Source: Candidatus Bathyarchaeota archaeon
GTDB lineage: Archaea; Thermoproteota; Bathyarchaeia; 40CM-2-53-6
NCBI GenBank assembly: GCA_005884605.1
Contig: VBBE01000112.1
Coordinates: forward strand, 1 to 7,477
DNA length: 7,477 bases
Direction of reading: 5' to 3'
The notes beneath the pieces are model-generated. The model saw only the letters and a program-made list of their open reading frames with translations, was not told the origin of the DNA and searched no databases. This document shows, piece after piece, positions 1 through 5,968 of the stretch (within the stretch, counting starts at the first letter, position 1; each line of letters opens with the position of its first letter). The position numbers were made by a program, and so were the translations under genes.

Positions 1-44
1 CCCGAGGACGCTCCAGTGATGAGAACTACCCTGTTCTCCGCCAT
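1..44 (-). CDS. Short-chain dehydrogenase/reductase, N-terminus only (runs off the left edge)
   Basis: The minus strand opens with ATG at 44-42 and reads MAENRVVLITGASSG before the window ends. A hydrophobic first beta strand followed by TGASSG is the start of the TGxxxGxG dinucleotide-binding loop of the SDR Rossmann fold, so the protein is very probably an NAD(P)-dependent oxidoreductase. Only 15 residues are visible; the catalytic Ser-Tyr-Lys and the substrate are not. There is no Shine-Dalgarno sequence before the ATG, so it may be translated from a short or leaderless transcript. It lies 84 nt downstream of the 74-aa gene on the same strand, far enough to have its own promoter. The family is fairly secure; the substrate is unknown. 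Confidence 0.75.
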   Translation of the reverse strand, partial: MAENRVVLITGASS

Positions 45-128
45 GCTAGGTGTGGAGTAGTCTACAGACTAAATCATTTGGGAAATAGGACGGAAAGTGA
101 GTGTGATTCTGCTGGAATTTAGGCATTC

Positions 129-353
129 CTAGGGCTCTTGGATCAACGGTCGGCTCAGAACCACAAGGCCCCTCTCCAGGTACACTTCAAGCTCTCTAAC
201 TTGTCCCAAGGCCTCAGTCGTATCCCCTAGCGCCAAAGTCATGTCTATCCTCCTCGCGTGACCCAGGATCTTACTGAAGACATCGCGGAGTTCAGTCTGC
301 AGCTTTGCTGCTTCTGTCCCTGCCACTGTTTCCTGAACGGTCAAGTTGGACAT
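129..353 (-). CDS. Small helical hypothetical protein, 74 aa
   Basis: I do not recognise this protein. It starts at the only in-frame ATG (353-351), since an in-frame stop lies about ten codons upstream, and ends in TAG. A GGGAG stretch sits just before the ATG, but only 2-3 nt away, which is close for a ribosome site. Residues 10 to about 65 look continuously helical, with heptad-like hydrophobic spacing and mixed charge and no glycine or proline breaks beyond short turns, so a helical hairpin or small coiled-coil dimer is likely. There is no membrane segment, cysteine pair or known catalytic motif. Codon use looks like normal coding sequence and no competing frame covers it. It is divergent from the exported-protein gene at 519 and precedes the dehydrogenase on the same strand. 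Real gene: likely. Function: unknown. Confidence 0.6.
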   Translation of the reverse strand: MSNLTVQETVAGTEAAKLQTELRDVFSKILGHARRIDMTLALGDTTEALGQVRELEVYLERGLVVLSRPLIQEP

Positions 354-518
354 GCTCCCACTTCGAGAGCCTTGAGAATATCATAGGCAGAGAAGCCCGA
401 AACTATTCCGACCAGTGAAAGCCTTCCGTTGAGTCGTGCAGCTCATTTTCGAGAACTTAAACAAATTCCTAGGAGAACCACCATCTCTATCCTGAGCACC
501 GTATCTATCGAAGAAAAA
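354..518. promoter_or_regulatory. Divergent intergenic region, probable promoters for both flanking genes
   Basis: These 165 nt separate two divergent starts, so promoters for both genes should lie here. An AT-rich patch around 455-467 (CTTAAACAAATT) could act as a weak TATA element for the plus-strand gene, leaving a leader of roughly 30 nt, but it is far from a consensus box. The plus-strand frame stays open back to TTG at 429, but that stretch encodes no signal-like or conserved sequence and is read here as leader. Confidence 0.3.
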
Positions 519-1010
519 ATGTCCCAACCAGACATTCAACAGATAACTCGGAGAGGCATCTCAACCCGCTCCGTAGTACTTGTGATACTGCTAGTCGGAC
601 TCGGTGCCGGAGCAGTGGGCTATGGGCTCAACAACGCTTTCGCAGCAACCAACCCAACTCAACAAACCACTACGAACGGCCAGCAGTGGTCAGGTTTGAA
701 AGGACCGCCCGGCTGGGACCATGACGGCGCCACCACGCTAAGCTTCAGAGCCATCAGCACAGTCGCCAACGTCACCGCAACAGGATTCGCTATCACCGAC
801 AGCACACACTTCACAATCAACATCGCATACCATGGCACTGGCACTTCACCAGCGATAACAATTGTCGGCCTCTCTCCTAATCTCAGCGGCAGCACCACAG
901 TAGCCTCAGGATGGAACAGCCCAACAACCGTCACCATCACCCTCACCGGCACAGGCTCGCTAACCACCGCAATGCACTCGCAAGCACTGATCGTACCCCT
1001 GACCAGCTAG
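519..1010 (+). CDS. Exported or membrane-anchored Thr/Ser/Gly-rich beta protein, 163 aa
   Basis: I choose ATG at 519 over the in-frame TTG at 429, because it puts a classical export signal at the N-terminus. A basic region containing TRRG (residues 10-13) and a second Arg at 17 is followed by a strongly hydrophobic stretch (about 18-35) and an AFA-A site near residue 42 that could be cut by signal peptidase. The remainder is outside the cell and alternates short Thr/Ser/Val/Ile strands with Gly, Asn and Pro turns, as in immunoglobulin-like or jelly-roll surface domains. There are no cysteines or obvious catalytic residues. The twin Arg hints at Tat export but lacks the rest of the Tat motif, and the core is hydrophobic enough for Sec. 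A 61-aa membrane protein follows 11 nt later. Surface or pilin-like roles are possible but cannot be shown. Confidence 0.75.
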   Translation: MSQPDIQQITRRGISTRSVVLVILLVGLGAGAVGYGLNNAFAATNPTQQTTTNGQQWSGLKGPPGWDHDGATTLSFRAISTVANVTATGFAITDSTHFTINIAYHGTGTSPAITIVGLSPNLSGSTTVASGWNSPTTVTITLTGTGSLTTAMHSQALIVPLTS

Positions 1011-1021
1011 GATGACGGTCC

Positions 1022-1207
1022 ATGTCAAACCCAAACTCCCCCTTTTCTAGGAAATATCCGAATAAGCCCGACTCGTTTCACGCGCGAGTAGACGTGACAC
1101 CGCGCTTCCTGTCTCTAGGAGACGTATGTCTTTCCCGCGGATTCGTAACTCTCGCGATGGTCTTGTTCCTACTCGGACTTCTGTTTCTCCGCTTGCAATT
1201 CTCCTAG
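1022..1207 (+). CDS. Small tail-anchored membrane protein, 61 aa
   Basis: ATG at 1022 is 11 nt after the stop of the exported-protein gene, so the two are probably co-transcribed and translationally linked. The first 38 residues are polar, with several prolines and basic residues. Residues 41-59 form one strongly hydrophobic segment, with Arg 57 near its end, and the protein stops almost at once. This layout fits a tail-anchored peptide with a cytoplasmic N-terminus. It is not a family I recognise. The GC-rich third positions in the second half support coding. It ends 15 nt from the stop of the convergent oxidoreductase gene. Its small size and the lack of a clear ribosome site keep confidence moderate. 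Confidence 0.5.
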   Translation: MSNPNSPFSRKYPNKPDSFHARVDVTPRFLSLGDVCLSRGFVTLAMVLFLLGLLFLRLQFS

Positions 1208-1222
1208 GGGACCGCCCCCCTC

Positions 1223-2182
1223 TTACGACGCAGACGCGAATCCAGGCATCACCAGATCCGAGAAACGCTTCAGCAAGCCCAAACCATCCTTGTCAGGGAA
1301 GTAGAGGATGAAATAAGAAACCCCGAGCTCCTCAAACCCTTTCATCTTGTCAGCTACTTCACCCGCTGTCCCAATGAAGGGCCTAGTGGATCGCATCCTT
1401 TCAACAAACGTCTTCGTCGATTCCTCCGGCTTCCTATACTGCCCGTAGTATCGGTTGAAGGATTCGCGGAACTCGTTCTCGTTACTGCCGACCAAACAGG
1501 TGCCGTAGTAAGATCTCTTGATCGTATTCAACTTCCTGCCAGCATTCTCGCAAAACAGTCGGAGAATCTCCAGCTTACGTGCGTACTCGTCAGCGCTCAG
1601 ACCGACAGCATTCCATCCGTCCGCGAGATCGGCAACAATCCGCAAGAGCGTCTTCTCCCCTACTCCACCGACCCAGATCTTAGGCGACACCGGTCTCGGG
1701 TAACACCAGGCTCCATCGATCTTGAAGTATTTGCCCTCGAACGTTGCTTGGTCTTGGGTCCACATCGATCGTATGATCTGGACTGCTTCCCGCAACTGCT
1801 GCATCCGTTCCCCAACCGGTGGGAAGGGGATACCATACGCCTTGTACTCTGGCTCGTGCCAACCGGCGCCAACCGTCAGCTGCAACCTTCCTCCGCTAAC
1901 ATGGTCAAGGGTTGCGCCCATCTTAGCCAGCAATGATGGATGACGGAACCCGACAGCACTAACAAGAGTCCCGAGGGTAGTCTTCTTTGTAGCTTGAGCC
2001 AGACCGCCCAATGTCACCCATGGGTCCAGGCATGGCTGCCGAAATGTCTCCTCGTTCCTTCCCATCAGGTGGTCACAGACAAAGAGTCCGTCAAACCCAG
2101 ATTTCTCGGCCTCCAACGCAACCTTCCGTACCCCGTTGTATGTCATTCCCAGGTGGTTCTCGATCTGAACACCGAACTTCAC
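1223..2182 (-). CDS. Luciferase-like monooxygenase family, probable F420-dependent oxidoreductase
   Basis: This 319-aa protein is a TIM-barrel flavin/F420 oxidoreductase of the luciferase-like (LLM) family. I start it at GTG 2182-2180, where the first beta strand (KFGVQIE) begins and a GGAG site lies about 8 nt upstream; the longer frame from 2287 would add 35 unrelated residues and overlap the permease. Visible family landmarks are the DHLM strand end near 37-40, RHPSLLAKM at 80-88, SGGRL then VGAGW at 96-108 with a following HEPEY, PKIWVGG at 167-173 and DGWN at 188-191. The SGGRL/GAGW pattern is typical of members that use reduced F420 and of archaeal and actinobacterial redox enzymes; true FMN luciferases differ. 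It follows the permease by 37 nt on the same strand. Cofactor choice is inferred from family resemblance, and the substrate is unknown. Confidence 0.9.
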   Translation of the reverse strand: MKFGVQIENHLGMTYNGVRKVALEAEKSGFDGLFVCDHLMGRNEETFRQPCLDPWVTLGGLAQATKKTTLGTLVSAVGFRHPSLLAKMGATLDHVSGGRLQLTVGAGWHEPEYKAYGIPFPPVGERMQQLREAVQIIRSMWTQDQATFEGKYFKIDGAWCYPRPVSPKIWVGGVGEKTLLRIVADLADGWNAVGLSADEYARKLEILRLFCENAGRKLNTIKRSYYGTCLVGSNENEFRESFNRYYGQYRKPEESTKTFVERMRSTRPFIGTAGEVADKMKGFEELGVSYFILYFPDKDGLGLLKRFSDLVMPGFASAS

Positions 2183-2190
2183 AGGCGCAT

Positions 2191-2194
2191 CTCC
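2191..2194 (-). promoter_or_regulatory. Shine-Dalgarno site fixing the GTG start of the luciferase-like gene
   Basis: On the minus strand GGAG lies 8 nt before the GTG at 2182. It falls in the 37-nt gap after the permease stop, which supports GTG 2182 over the upstream ATG at 2287 and suggests independent ribosome loading within a shared transcript. Confidence 0.6.
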
Positions 2195-2219
2195 TGCACA
2201 CGAAACTTGGTGTCGGTAT

Positions 2220-3479
2220 TTATTGGCGTAATCCACGGATTCTTCTATAGAAGAAACCGAACAACGCAACCAGAACACTGACAACAAGCACGACCCCTAC
2301 GAAAGGCAGCATGACAAGGGAAACGGCGAGAGAGATCCACGGATACAACCTTAGCCGGCTTCCCTTAAGGAGTCGTATTCCAGATGCAGAGCCTATGACA
2401 TAGACGAGTATTGCAGCGCCGCTCGGAATCAAAAGTGCTGTCTTCAGATCGATATCCAAGAAATACGATGCTACTAGAGTGACCAAAGAGAATCCGGAGA
2501 GCAAGGCCAAGGAGAGATGGGGGACACCTGTCTTCGGATGGATCCTGGCCACGGCTTTTGGAAGACCTCCTTCTCTAGCCAGAGAGTAGATGACTCTCGA
2601 CATTCCAGTTGTGTACGCGTTGACGGTTCCAAATATTATGAAGACTGCCAGTACACCAGTGCTGACACTGCCATAAACTCCGAGGGCGTTGGACAGGATT
2701 GCAGCGAATGGTGCGACGCTCCCTCCAGCTGTATACGCTCTGGTCCCAACAGTCGCGATAGCAACCGAGAGGTACAGCGCGCTGATCACTACGACGCTTA
2801 GGATAATACTTCTGTGAAAGTCTCGCTCTGGGTTCTTGAACTCCTCAGCAACATTGGACGCGTTCTCATATCCGAGATATGACCAGAAGATCAATGCTGC
2901 CGCCACGCCGATTGACAGGACCCCGTACGGGAAGAAGGGAGTGAAATTCTCGACCCGGACAAGTGGAACGGACGCGATCACCGCTGTGAGCAGCAGTCCC
3001 ACAATCGCGACTATCACTGCGAGCTGAACCTTCCCGCTGATTACAATTCCTCTGTAATTGATCAGGAATGTTCCCAGAATTATCAGAGCCGCAACGACGT
3101 AGATCATCGTCTTGGTCAATGGAATTGCGTATGAGAGATAGGAAGCGGCGATGACCGTGACGACTGGAGCGCCGGTAACATACCAGACTATGAAGAGCCA
3201 ACCTACTGCATCCGCCATCTGGAGTCCGAAGCTTTCGCGTGCGAACGAGTAGACTCCGCCTGACTCTGGCTTTCGAGCGGACAAGCTAGCGAAAGTGTAT
3301 GCGAGTGGGTAGCTTGCCAGCGATAACAAGAGCCATGCGAGCAGCGAGGCAGGGCCTGCAATCTGTGCTGCTAGTCCAGGCAGGACTAGAACCCCTGAGC
3401 CGAGGACTGAGCTCATATACAATGCGACGGCATAGCGCATTGTCACAGCTTTGCGAAGACCCGGTTTGTTCTCGGACAC
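2220..3479 (-). CDS. APC-family amino acid/polyamine permease, 419 aa
   Basis: This is an integral-membrane secondary transporter of the APC superfamily, expected to import an amino acid, polyamine or related amine at the cytoplasmic membrane. It has about twelve hydrophobic segments. The first contains the broken-helix motif GSGVLVLPG (residues 27-35), where unwound helix 1 binds the substrate carboxyl or amine. A conserved ARKPESGGVY loop follows helix 2, and a YLGYEN stretch and an EEFKNPERD loop match the middle of the family. An SRVIYSLAREGGLP loop lies near residue 290-305. The length is normal for the smaller permeases. GTG 3479 is chosen because the conserved lead-in GLRKAVTMRYAV needs it; ATG at codon 14 is an alternative, and neither has a good ribosome site. 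It is probably co-transcribed with the luciferase-like oxidoreductase downstream. Substrate unknown. Confidence 0.9.
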   Translation of the reverse strand: MSENKPGLRKAVTMRYAVALYMSSVLGSGVLVLPGLAAQIAGPASLLAWLLLSLASYPLAYTFASLSARKPESGGVYSFARESFGLQMADAVGWLFIVWYVTGAPVVTVIAASYLSYAIPLTKTMIYVVAALIILGTFLINYRGIVISGKVQLAVIVAIVGLLLTAVIASVPLVRVENFTPFFPYGVLSIGVAAALIFWSYLGYENASNVAEEFKNPERDFHRSIILSVVVISALYLSVAIATVGTRAYTAGGSVAPFAAILSNALGVYGSVSTGVLAVFIIFGTVNAYTTGMSRVIYSLAREGGLPKAVARIHPKTGVPHLSLALLSGFSLVTLVASYFLDIDLKTALLIPSGAAILVYVIGSASGIRLLKGSRLRLYPWISLAVSLVMLPFVGVVLVVSVLVALFGFFYRRIRGLRQ

Positions 3480-3611
3480 TACAGATCAGCCGCTCGTTCA
3501 AATCTCTGTTGGATAAAGGCTGGTTTGTCGAGAGGCTACGAGCCGACTTCAGTGCATTACTTCGTCAATATAGATCTCGACATTTTCCATATCCTCAGCC
3601 GGAGTGTTTTC
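3480..3611 (-). promoter_or_regulatory. Intergenic region upstream of the permease, candidate promoter
   Basis: These 132 nt separate the 122-aa gene from the permease on the same strand. Read on the minus strand, CCTTTATCC (near 3518-3510) lies about 31-39 nt before the GTG and could be an archaeal TATA element giving a very short leader. A second TATA-like string, CTATATT, lies further upstream near 3572-3566. Either would give the permease and oxidoreductase their own promoter. The assignment rests on position and base content only. Confidence 0.25.
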
Positions 3612-3980
3612 TTATTCGTCTTCTTGCCAGCGATTTTTCGCTTGTAGCACTGTTCGTATGAATTCTTTGTAGCCGCTAGTCATCTCATCAAAAGCTTTCG
3701 CTACTTCATTCATGTCAGGAATGAGTGCCTTGAGCTCCATGGAAAGTTCCGTATCTGTGTTGCGTAGACGGAATCGGTTTCGGACCTTTTCGATGGTCGA
3801 GGCTAGCTTGTCTGTCCAGTCTCTCTCCCAAAGTATTCGGGCAAACAGCTCTCCAAAATTGTATTCTTCCCCTGTTGCTTCCTGCTCGTGTTCAAACAGC
3901 TCAAGCGCCTTTCTGCGTACAGGATCAGAGAGCAATAGCTGCTCAGGCGATTCATAGTCCTCCGAGCTCACGGCCGGCAC
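3612..3980 (-). CDS. Acidic helical hypothetical protein, 122 aa
   Basis: I do not recognise this protein. It is soluble, rich in Glu and Asp, and looks helical throughout: a segment at about 11-36, a Trp-containing helix around 43-60, a basic helix near 61-73, and a long C-terminal helix from about 80 ending in KNRWQEDE. It has no cysteines, membrane segment or nucleotide-binding motif. The overall look is of a small all-helical scaffold or regulator. The start is uncertain: GTG 3980 gives the longest form, GTG 3971 (codon 4) is equally possible, and neither has a Shine-Dalgarno site. It is divergent from the zinc-ribbon gene with about 90 nt between starts, and upstream of the permease by 132 nt. 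Charge pattern and frame length support a real gene. Confidence 0.7.
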   Translation of the reverse strand: MPAVSSEDYESPEQLLLSDPVRRKALELFEHEQEATGEEYNFGELFARILWERDWTDKLASTIEKVRNRFRLRNTDTELSMELKALIPDMNEVAKAFDEMTSGYKEFIRTVLQAKNRWQEDE

Positions 3981-4067
3981 CGACGCTATGCTGACCTGTC
4001 GCCAATCCTAAGTCTCGTGTTACCCAAGAATCTATTTGAGCCAGGGAGGCATCGATCTATAGCAAGA

Positions 4068-4322
4068 ATGCATGCCCACCAGCCGATGCAGGGAAACGGA
4101 CAAAGCCCAACCGGACAAGCGGTGCAGCTGGCAACGACGCAGGGTTTACTGTTACTGGTTCCACCTCAACCGCAGGACACCTGCCCAGTCTGCGGTCACA
4201 TGCAGCAAGCCGGTTGGAAGTACTGCGGTCATTGTGGGACTAGACTCCGATGCCCCGTCTGTAACACTCTATCTCTTGGGAAGAACTACTGCCACAGCTG
4301 CGGCACAGCCCTGAAGTCGTAG
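4068..4322 (+). CDS. Double zinc-ribbon protein, 84 aa
   Basis: The C-terminal half holds two tandem four-cysteine zinc ribbons: CPVC (39-42) with CGHC (53-56), and CPVC (62-65) with CHSC (75-78). Each is CxxC-x9/10-CxxC, and together they match the double-zinc-ribbon (DZR) arrangement common in archaea. The first 35 residues are Gln/Gly/Pro-rich and probably disordered, with a short hydrophobic LLLLVPP patch. Such proteins usually mediate protein-protein or nucleic-acid contacts; no enzyme domain is attached here, so the partner is unknown. ATG 4068 is preferred; GTG 4017 in frame would add 17 residues of no evident value and crowds the divergent gene. No clear ribosome site is present, so a leaderless transcript is possible (CTATTTGA near 4032-4039 is about 30 nt upstream). 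It converges on a second small Cys4 protein. Confidence 0.8.
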   Translation: MHAHQPMQGNGQSPTGQAVQLATTQGLLLLVPPQPQDTCPVCGHMQQAGWKYCGHCGTRLRCPVCNTLSLGKNYCHSCGTALKS

Positions 4323-4336
4323 AAACCCGACACGTC

Positions 4337-4383
4337 TGGCCGCTCTTTCGAGTGGTTAACGCGAGGGTTTGGGTGCGTTTTTT
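4337..4383 (+). terminator. Possible terminator for the zinc-ribbon gene: hairpin plus downstream T run
   Basis: Fifteen nt past the stop codon, 4337-4345 can pair with 4350-4358 around a TTTC loop. The stem has nine pairs, three of them G-U in the plus-strand RNA; on the minus strand those become A-C mismatches, so only the plus transcript folds. A run of six T at 4378-4383 follows, the kind of oligo-U signal archaeal RNA polymerase uses. The T run lies inside the end of the convergent gene, so it may be coincidental. Confidence 0.3.
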
Positions 4384-4640
4384 GCGCACTTGCAGAATCC
4401 CTGTTCTTCACCGATCTTTCTCTCCTCTCTCGTCAGCTGGTCACTGCGTATGTAGCGTTGACAATCAGCGCAGAAGTGTTTCCTAATCTCCGCAAGCCTC
4501 TTCCTGTTCTCTTCCAGATCCAGCAAACGCGCTTTGCCTGGGCGTTCGTTCTCTTCGACTTTCCGGAGACGTCTACGTTCTGCAAGTGTGAAGCTTAGTT
4601 GGGCACGTTCCCATGGAGGCACTCGTTTCTTCTCAGACAA
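4356..4640 (-). CDS. Small basic protein with a Cys4 putative zinc site, 94 aa
   Basis: I cannot place this in a named family. It starts with TTG at 4640-4638, supported by GGTGGAG immediately upstream, and ends in TAA. Residues 10-55 are a very charged Arg/Lys/Glu-rich stretch, probably one long helix or coiled coil. Near the C-terminus lie CADC (57-60) and CKC (83-85), four cysteines in a CxxC-x22-CxC pattern able to hold one zinc. The spacing is not that of a standard ribbon. The basic helix plus metal site suggests RNA, ribosome or DNA contact, but that is inference. It converges with the double zinc-ribbon gene, the two stops being 33 nt apart. Confidence 0.7.
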   Translation of the reverse strand: MSEKKRVPPWERAQLSFTLAERRRLRKVEENERPGKARLLDLEENRKRLAEIRKHFCADCQRYIRSDQLTREERKIGEEQGFCKCAKNAPKPSR

Positions 4641-4649
4641 CTCTCCACC
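4641..4649 (-). promoter_or_regulatory. Shine-Dalgarno site supporting a TTG start
   Basis: On the minus strand GGTGGAG sits 2 nt before the TTG at 4640, with its GGTGG core 4 nt away. This is the best reason to accept TTG as the start of the 94-aa Cys4 protein. Confidence 0.5.
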
Positions 4650-4937
4650 CTTCCTAGCAATTCTCTATCATAACCCTTCCATCTGTGGGGAGAATAAGCC
4701 CAGAATGAGCCCTGATCTCGAGTCTGAAGCCCCGTTCCTACACTGCCTAGGAAACCGTGCTTGACAGCTCGCTAAGAGGATCTTGGAAACACTCGCGAGT
4801 TGGACCGAGGAGATCAACAGGGCATAATTGATTAACCATCTTATCTCAAAAGCGATTACCTCTGATCGAGAACAGTCGCTGCTTCTCCGTTCAAATCCGT
4901 TGAGTTATTATCCGCGTCAGACCGGTCTCGTTCTTGT

Positions 4938-4942
4938 GAGGT
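4938..4942 (+). promoter_or_regulatory. Shine-Dalgarno site fixing the ATG at 4948
   Basis: GAGGT with a 5-nt spacer precedes ATG 4948. It decides this start over the open frame reaching back to 4828, which would add 40 polar residues in front of the first membrane helix. Confidence 0.6.
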
Positions 4943-4947
4943 TGAAG

Positions 4948-5292
4948 ATGCCTTTGAAAATGCACAGGCTACTGTCTCTCATAGCGTTCGTCCTAGCCCT
5001 AATCGGCGGCGTACTCGTCGTCATGTCAGCCCTCGGTGGACTCGGACATCTGAGCATCGGCTCACTCGCCGTCAACAGCCTTGTCTTCCTATTCGGACTA
5101 GGCGCGATACTTGGAGGCTGGCTGATCTACACCGGCATTCGGAAACTCGGCGGGATAATGACACTGCTCGCCGGAATAATCCTGTTCGTGTTGACAGGAA
5201 GCGCAGGCACCGCTGTGCTACTCGTACTCGTCGCCGGAGTCTTGGGGCTGGTCGCTGCCGAGATGAAGCCTTGGTGGGCGTTCTGGCGATAA
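4948..5292 (+). CDS. Small four-helix membrane protein, 114 aa
   Basis: This is an integral-membrane protein of unknown function. Four hydrophobic segments lie at about 8-28, 40-62, 68-84 and 86-105, separated by short Gly-rich turns. The N-terminus is basic (PLKMHR), which with the basic IRK after helix 2 suggests both termini are cytoplasmic. The C-terminus is PWWAFWR, an aromatic tail likely to sit at the membrane surface. There are no charged residues inside the helices that would suggest a transporter, and no cysteines. The pattern is that of small DUF-type archaeal membrane proteins, but I cannot name one. The start is set by GAGGT at 4938. The gene converges with another four-helix protein, the stops being 48 nt apart. 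Confidence 0.75.
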   Translation: MPLKMHRLLSLIAFVLALIGGVLVVMSALGGLGHLSIGSLAVNSLVFLFGLGAILGGWLIYTGIRKLGGIMTLLAGIILFVLTGSAGTAVLLVLVAGVLGLVAAEMKPWWAFWR

Positions 5293-5340
5293 TTCCCGCC
5301 GGCCTGACAGTTATTCCTGACTAGGCTCACCCTTTCTTGC

Positions 5341-5808
5341 TTAGCCAGCGGTTCTTCCGGGCTGGTTCGACTTCGCCGCTTGCTCGGCAATGAGCCGTTG
5401 CCTTGTCGCCTCTATCGTAGCTGTGGAGTACATCACGACGAGAATGGTGAAGAGTGCAATTCCTACCAGGAAGAGATATCGCAGAACGACCGTAGAGGCT
5501 GCGAAGTTGAACGGCCCGGCAGTTTGGGCGATCATGACGACAGCGACCAGCCACAAGAGAGTGGCTATAGTAAGCGTGACTTGCAGCTTCATTCTCTCCA
5601 GAGACTTTGATTGTGGCGTGAGTCCTGAGAGCCCGAGTAGAATACCCGTGACGCTGATGAGGAGACCCGTAATGTAGGAAATCGCAGAATTCGTGATCTC
5701 TTGAAGAGCAATGGTATAGGCGATAGTTCCGAACATGGCGAGAGACGCTAATATCAGTAAGATCATGGCAGTGTTATGCCAGGAGCCTTTCGGGCTTCCA
5801 GGCGTCAC
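5341..5808 (-). CDS. Small four-helix membrane protein with a charged C-terminal tail, 155 aa
   Basis: This is an unrecognised integral-membrane protein. Hydrophobic segments lie at about 15-36, 42-62, 75-95 and 108-128; the loop between helices 2 and 3 is polar and basic (PQSKSLERMK), and a helical tail (about 130-147, ATRQRLIAEQAAK) ends the protein in the cytoplasm. GTG 5808 is chosen because GGAGGAG lies 10 nt upstream; GTG 5844 would add 12 basic residues, and ATG 5766 would begin directly at helix 1. The sequence is not clearly related to the neighbouring 114-aa membrane protein despite a similar layout. It is divergent from the DNA polymerase, with about 160 nt between starts. Function unknown. 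Confidence 0.75.
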   Translation of the reverse strand: MTPGSPKGSWHNTAMILLILASLAMFGTIAYTIALQEITNSAISYITGLLISVTGILLGLSGLTPQSKSLERMKLQVTLTIATLLWLVAVVMIAQTAGPFNFAASTVVLRYLFLVGIALFTILVVMYSTATIEATRQRLIAEQAAKSNQPGRTAG

Positions 5809-5818
5809 GTTCAGACCA

Positions 5819-5825
5819 CTCCTCC
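5819..5825 (-). promoter_or_regulatory. Shine-Dalgarno site for the 155-aa membrane protein
   Basis: GGAGGAG on the minus strand, with a 10-nt spacer to GTG 5808, is the strongest ribosome site in the window and favours that start over GTG 5844 (which would lie upstream of it) and ATG 5766. Confidence 0.5.
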
Positions 5826-5844
5826 GATGAGGTTCGCCTCTCAC

Positions 5845-5968
5845 GCAGGGTTATTGGGCTTTTGCCAAGATACACTCTCGCACCTAACGAATAGTTTCAT
5901 TCCTCCATTCGCTTCTCTCTCTTGGATTAGACATGGGCCAAAACTAACCTGGCGTTGGCTGCAAGGGC
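5845..5968. promoter_or_regulatory. Divergent region upstream of the DNA polymerase gene
   Basis: This region should hold the polymerase promoter and that of the divergent membrane protein. A pyrimidine-rich tract runs from about 5894 to 5924 on the plus strand. No good TATA box is visible. A short AAGGGC just before the TTG at 5969 is the only ribosome-site candidate for the polymerase. Confidence 0.3.

Larger units (their letters stand above)
4641..4947. other. 307-nt gene-free divergent region
   Basis: No convincing gene lies here. It separates two divergent starts and should hold both promoters. TTATTAT at about 4904-4910 is a reasonable TATA candidate for the plus-strand membrane protein, roughly 40 nt before its ATG. 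On the minus strand GGTTATGATAG, about 30 nt before the TTG, is a weak candidate for the Cys4 gene. A 10-bp perfect palindrome, ACTCGCGAGT, lies at 4791-4800 and could be an operator half. A TTCAAATCC string near 4889-4897 resembles a tRNA T-loop, but the flanks do not pair. Confidence 0.4.

Noticed and set aside
1..60. Plus-strand open frame ending in TAG, which could be the tail of an upstream gene
   Set aside because: The opposite strand encodes a clear dehydrogenase N-terminus over the same bases.
659..967. 102-aa minus-strand frame
   Set aside because: It is antisense to the exported-protein gene, and its valine/proline-rich sequence is a by-product of the Thr/Ser-rich coding strand.
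1126..1311. 61-aa plus-strand frame overlapping two genes
   Set aside because: It overlaps the 61-aa tail-anchored gene out of frame, then runs antisense into the oxidoreductase; composition is not protein-like.
1940..2281. 113-aa plus-strand frame
   Set aside because: It is antisense to the well-supported oxidoreductase and permease ends.
3549..3590. 13-codon minus-strand frame (MENVEIYIDEVMH) with GAGG just upstream
   Set aside because: It is too short to support alone, and the ribosome-like match is easily due to chance; it could be a leader peptide for the permease, but nothing else suggests so.
4534..4764. 76-aa plus-strand frame
   Set aside because: Half is antisense to the Cys4 protein and the rest shows no recognisable features.
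4885..4905. TTCAAATCC resembling a tRNA T-arm
   Set aside because: The flanking bases do not form a T-stem, and no acceptor or anticodon stem can be drawn around it.
5127..5554. Minus-strand frames of 87 and 75 aa
   Set aside because: They overlap the two membrane-protein genes in the wrong frame and lack membrane or domain features.
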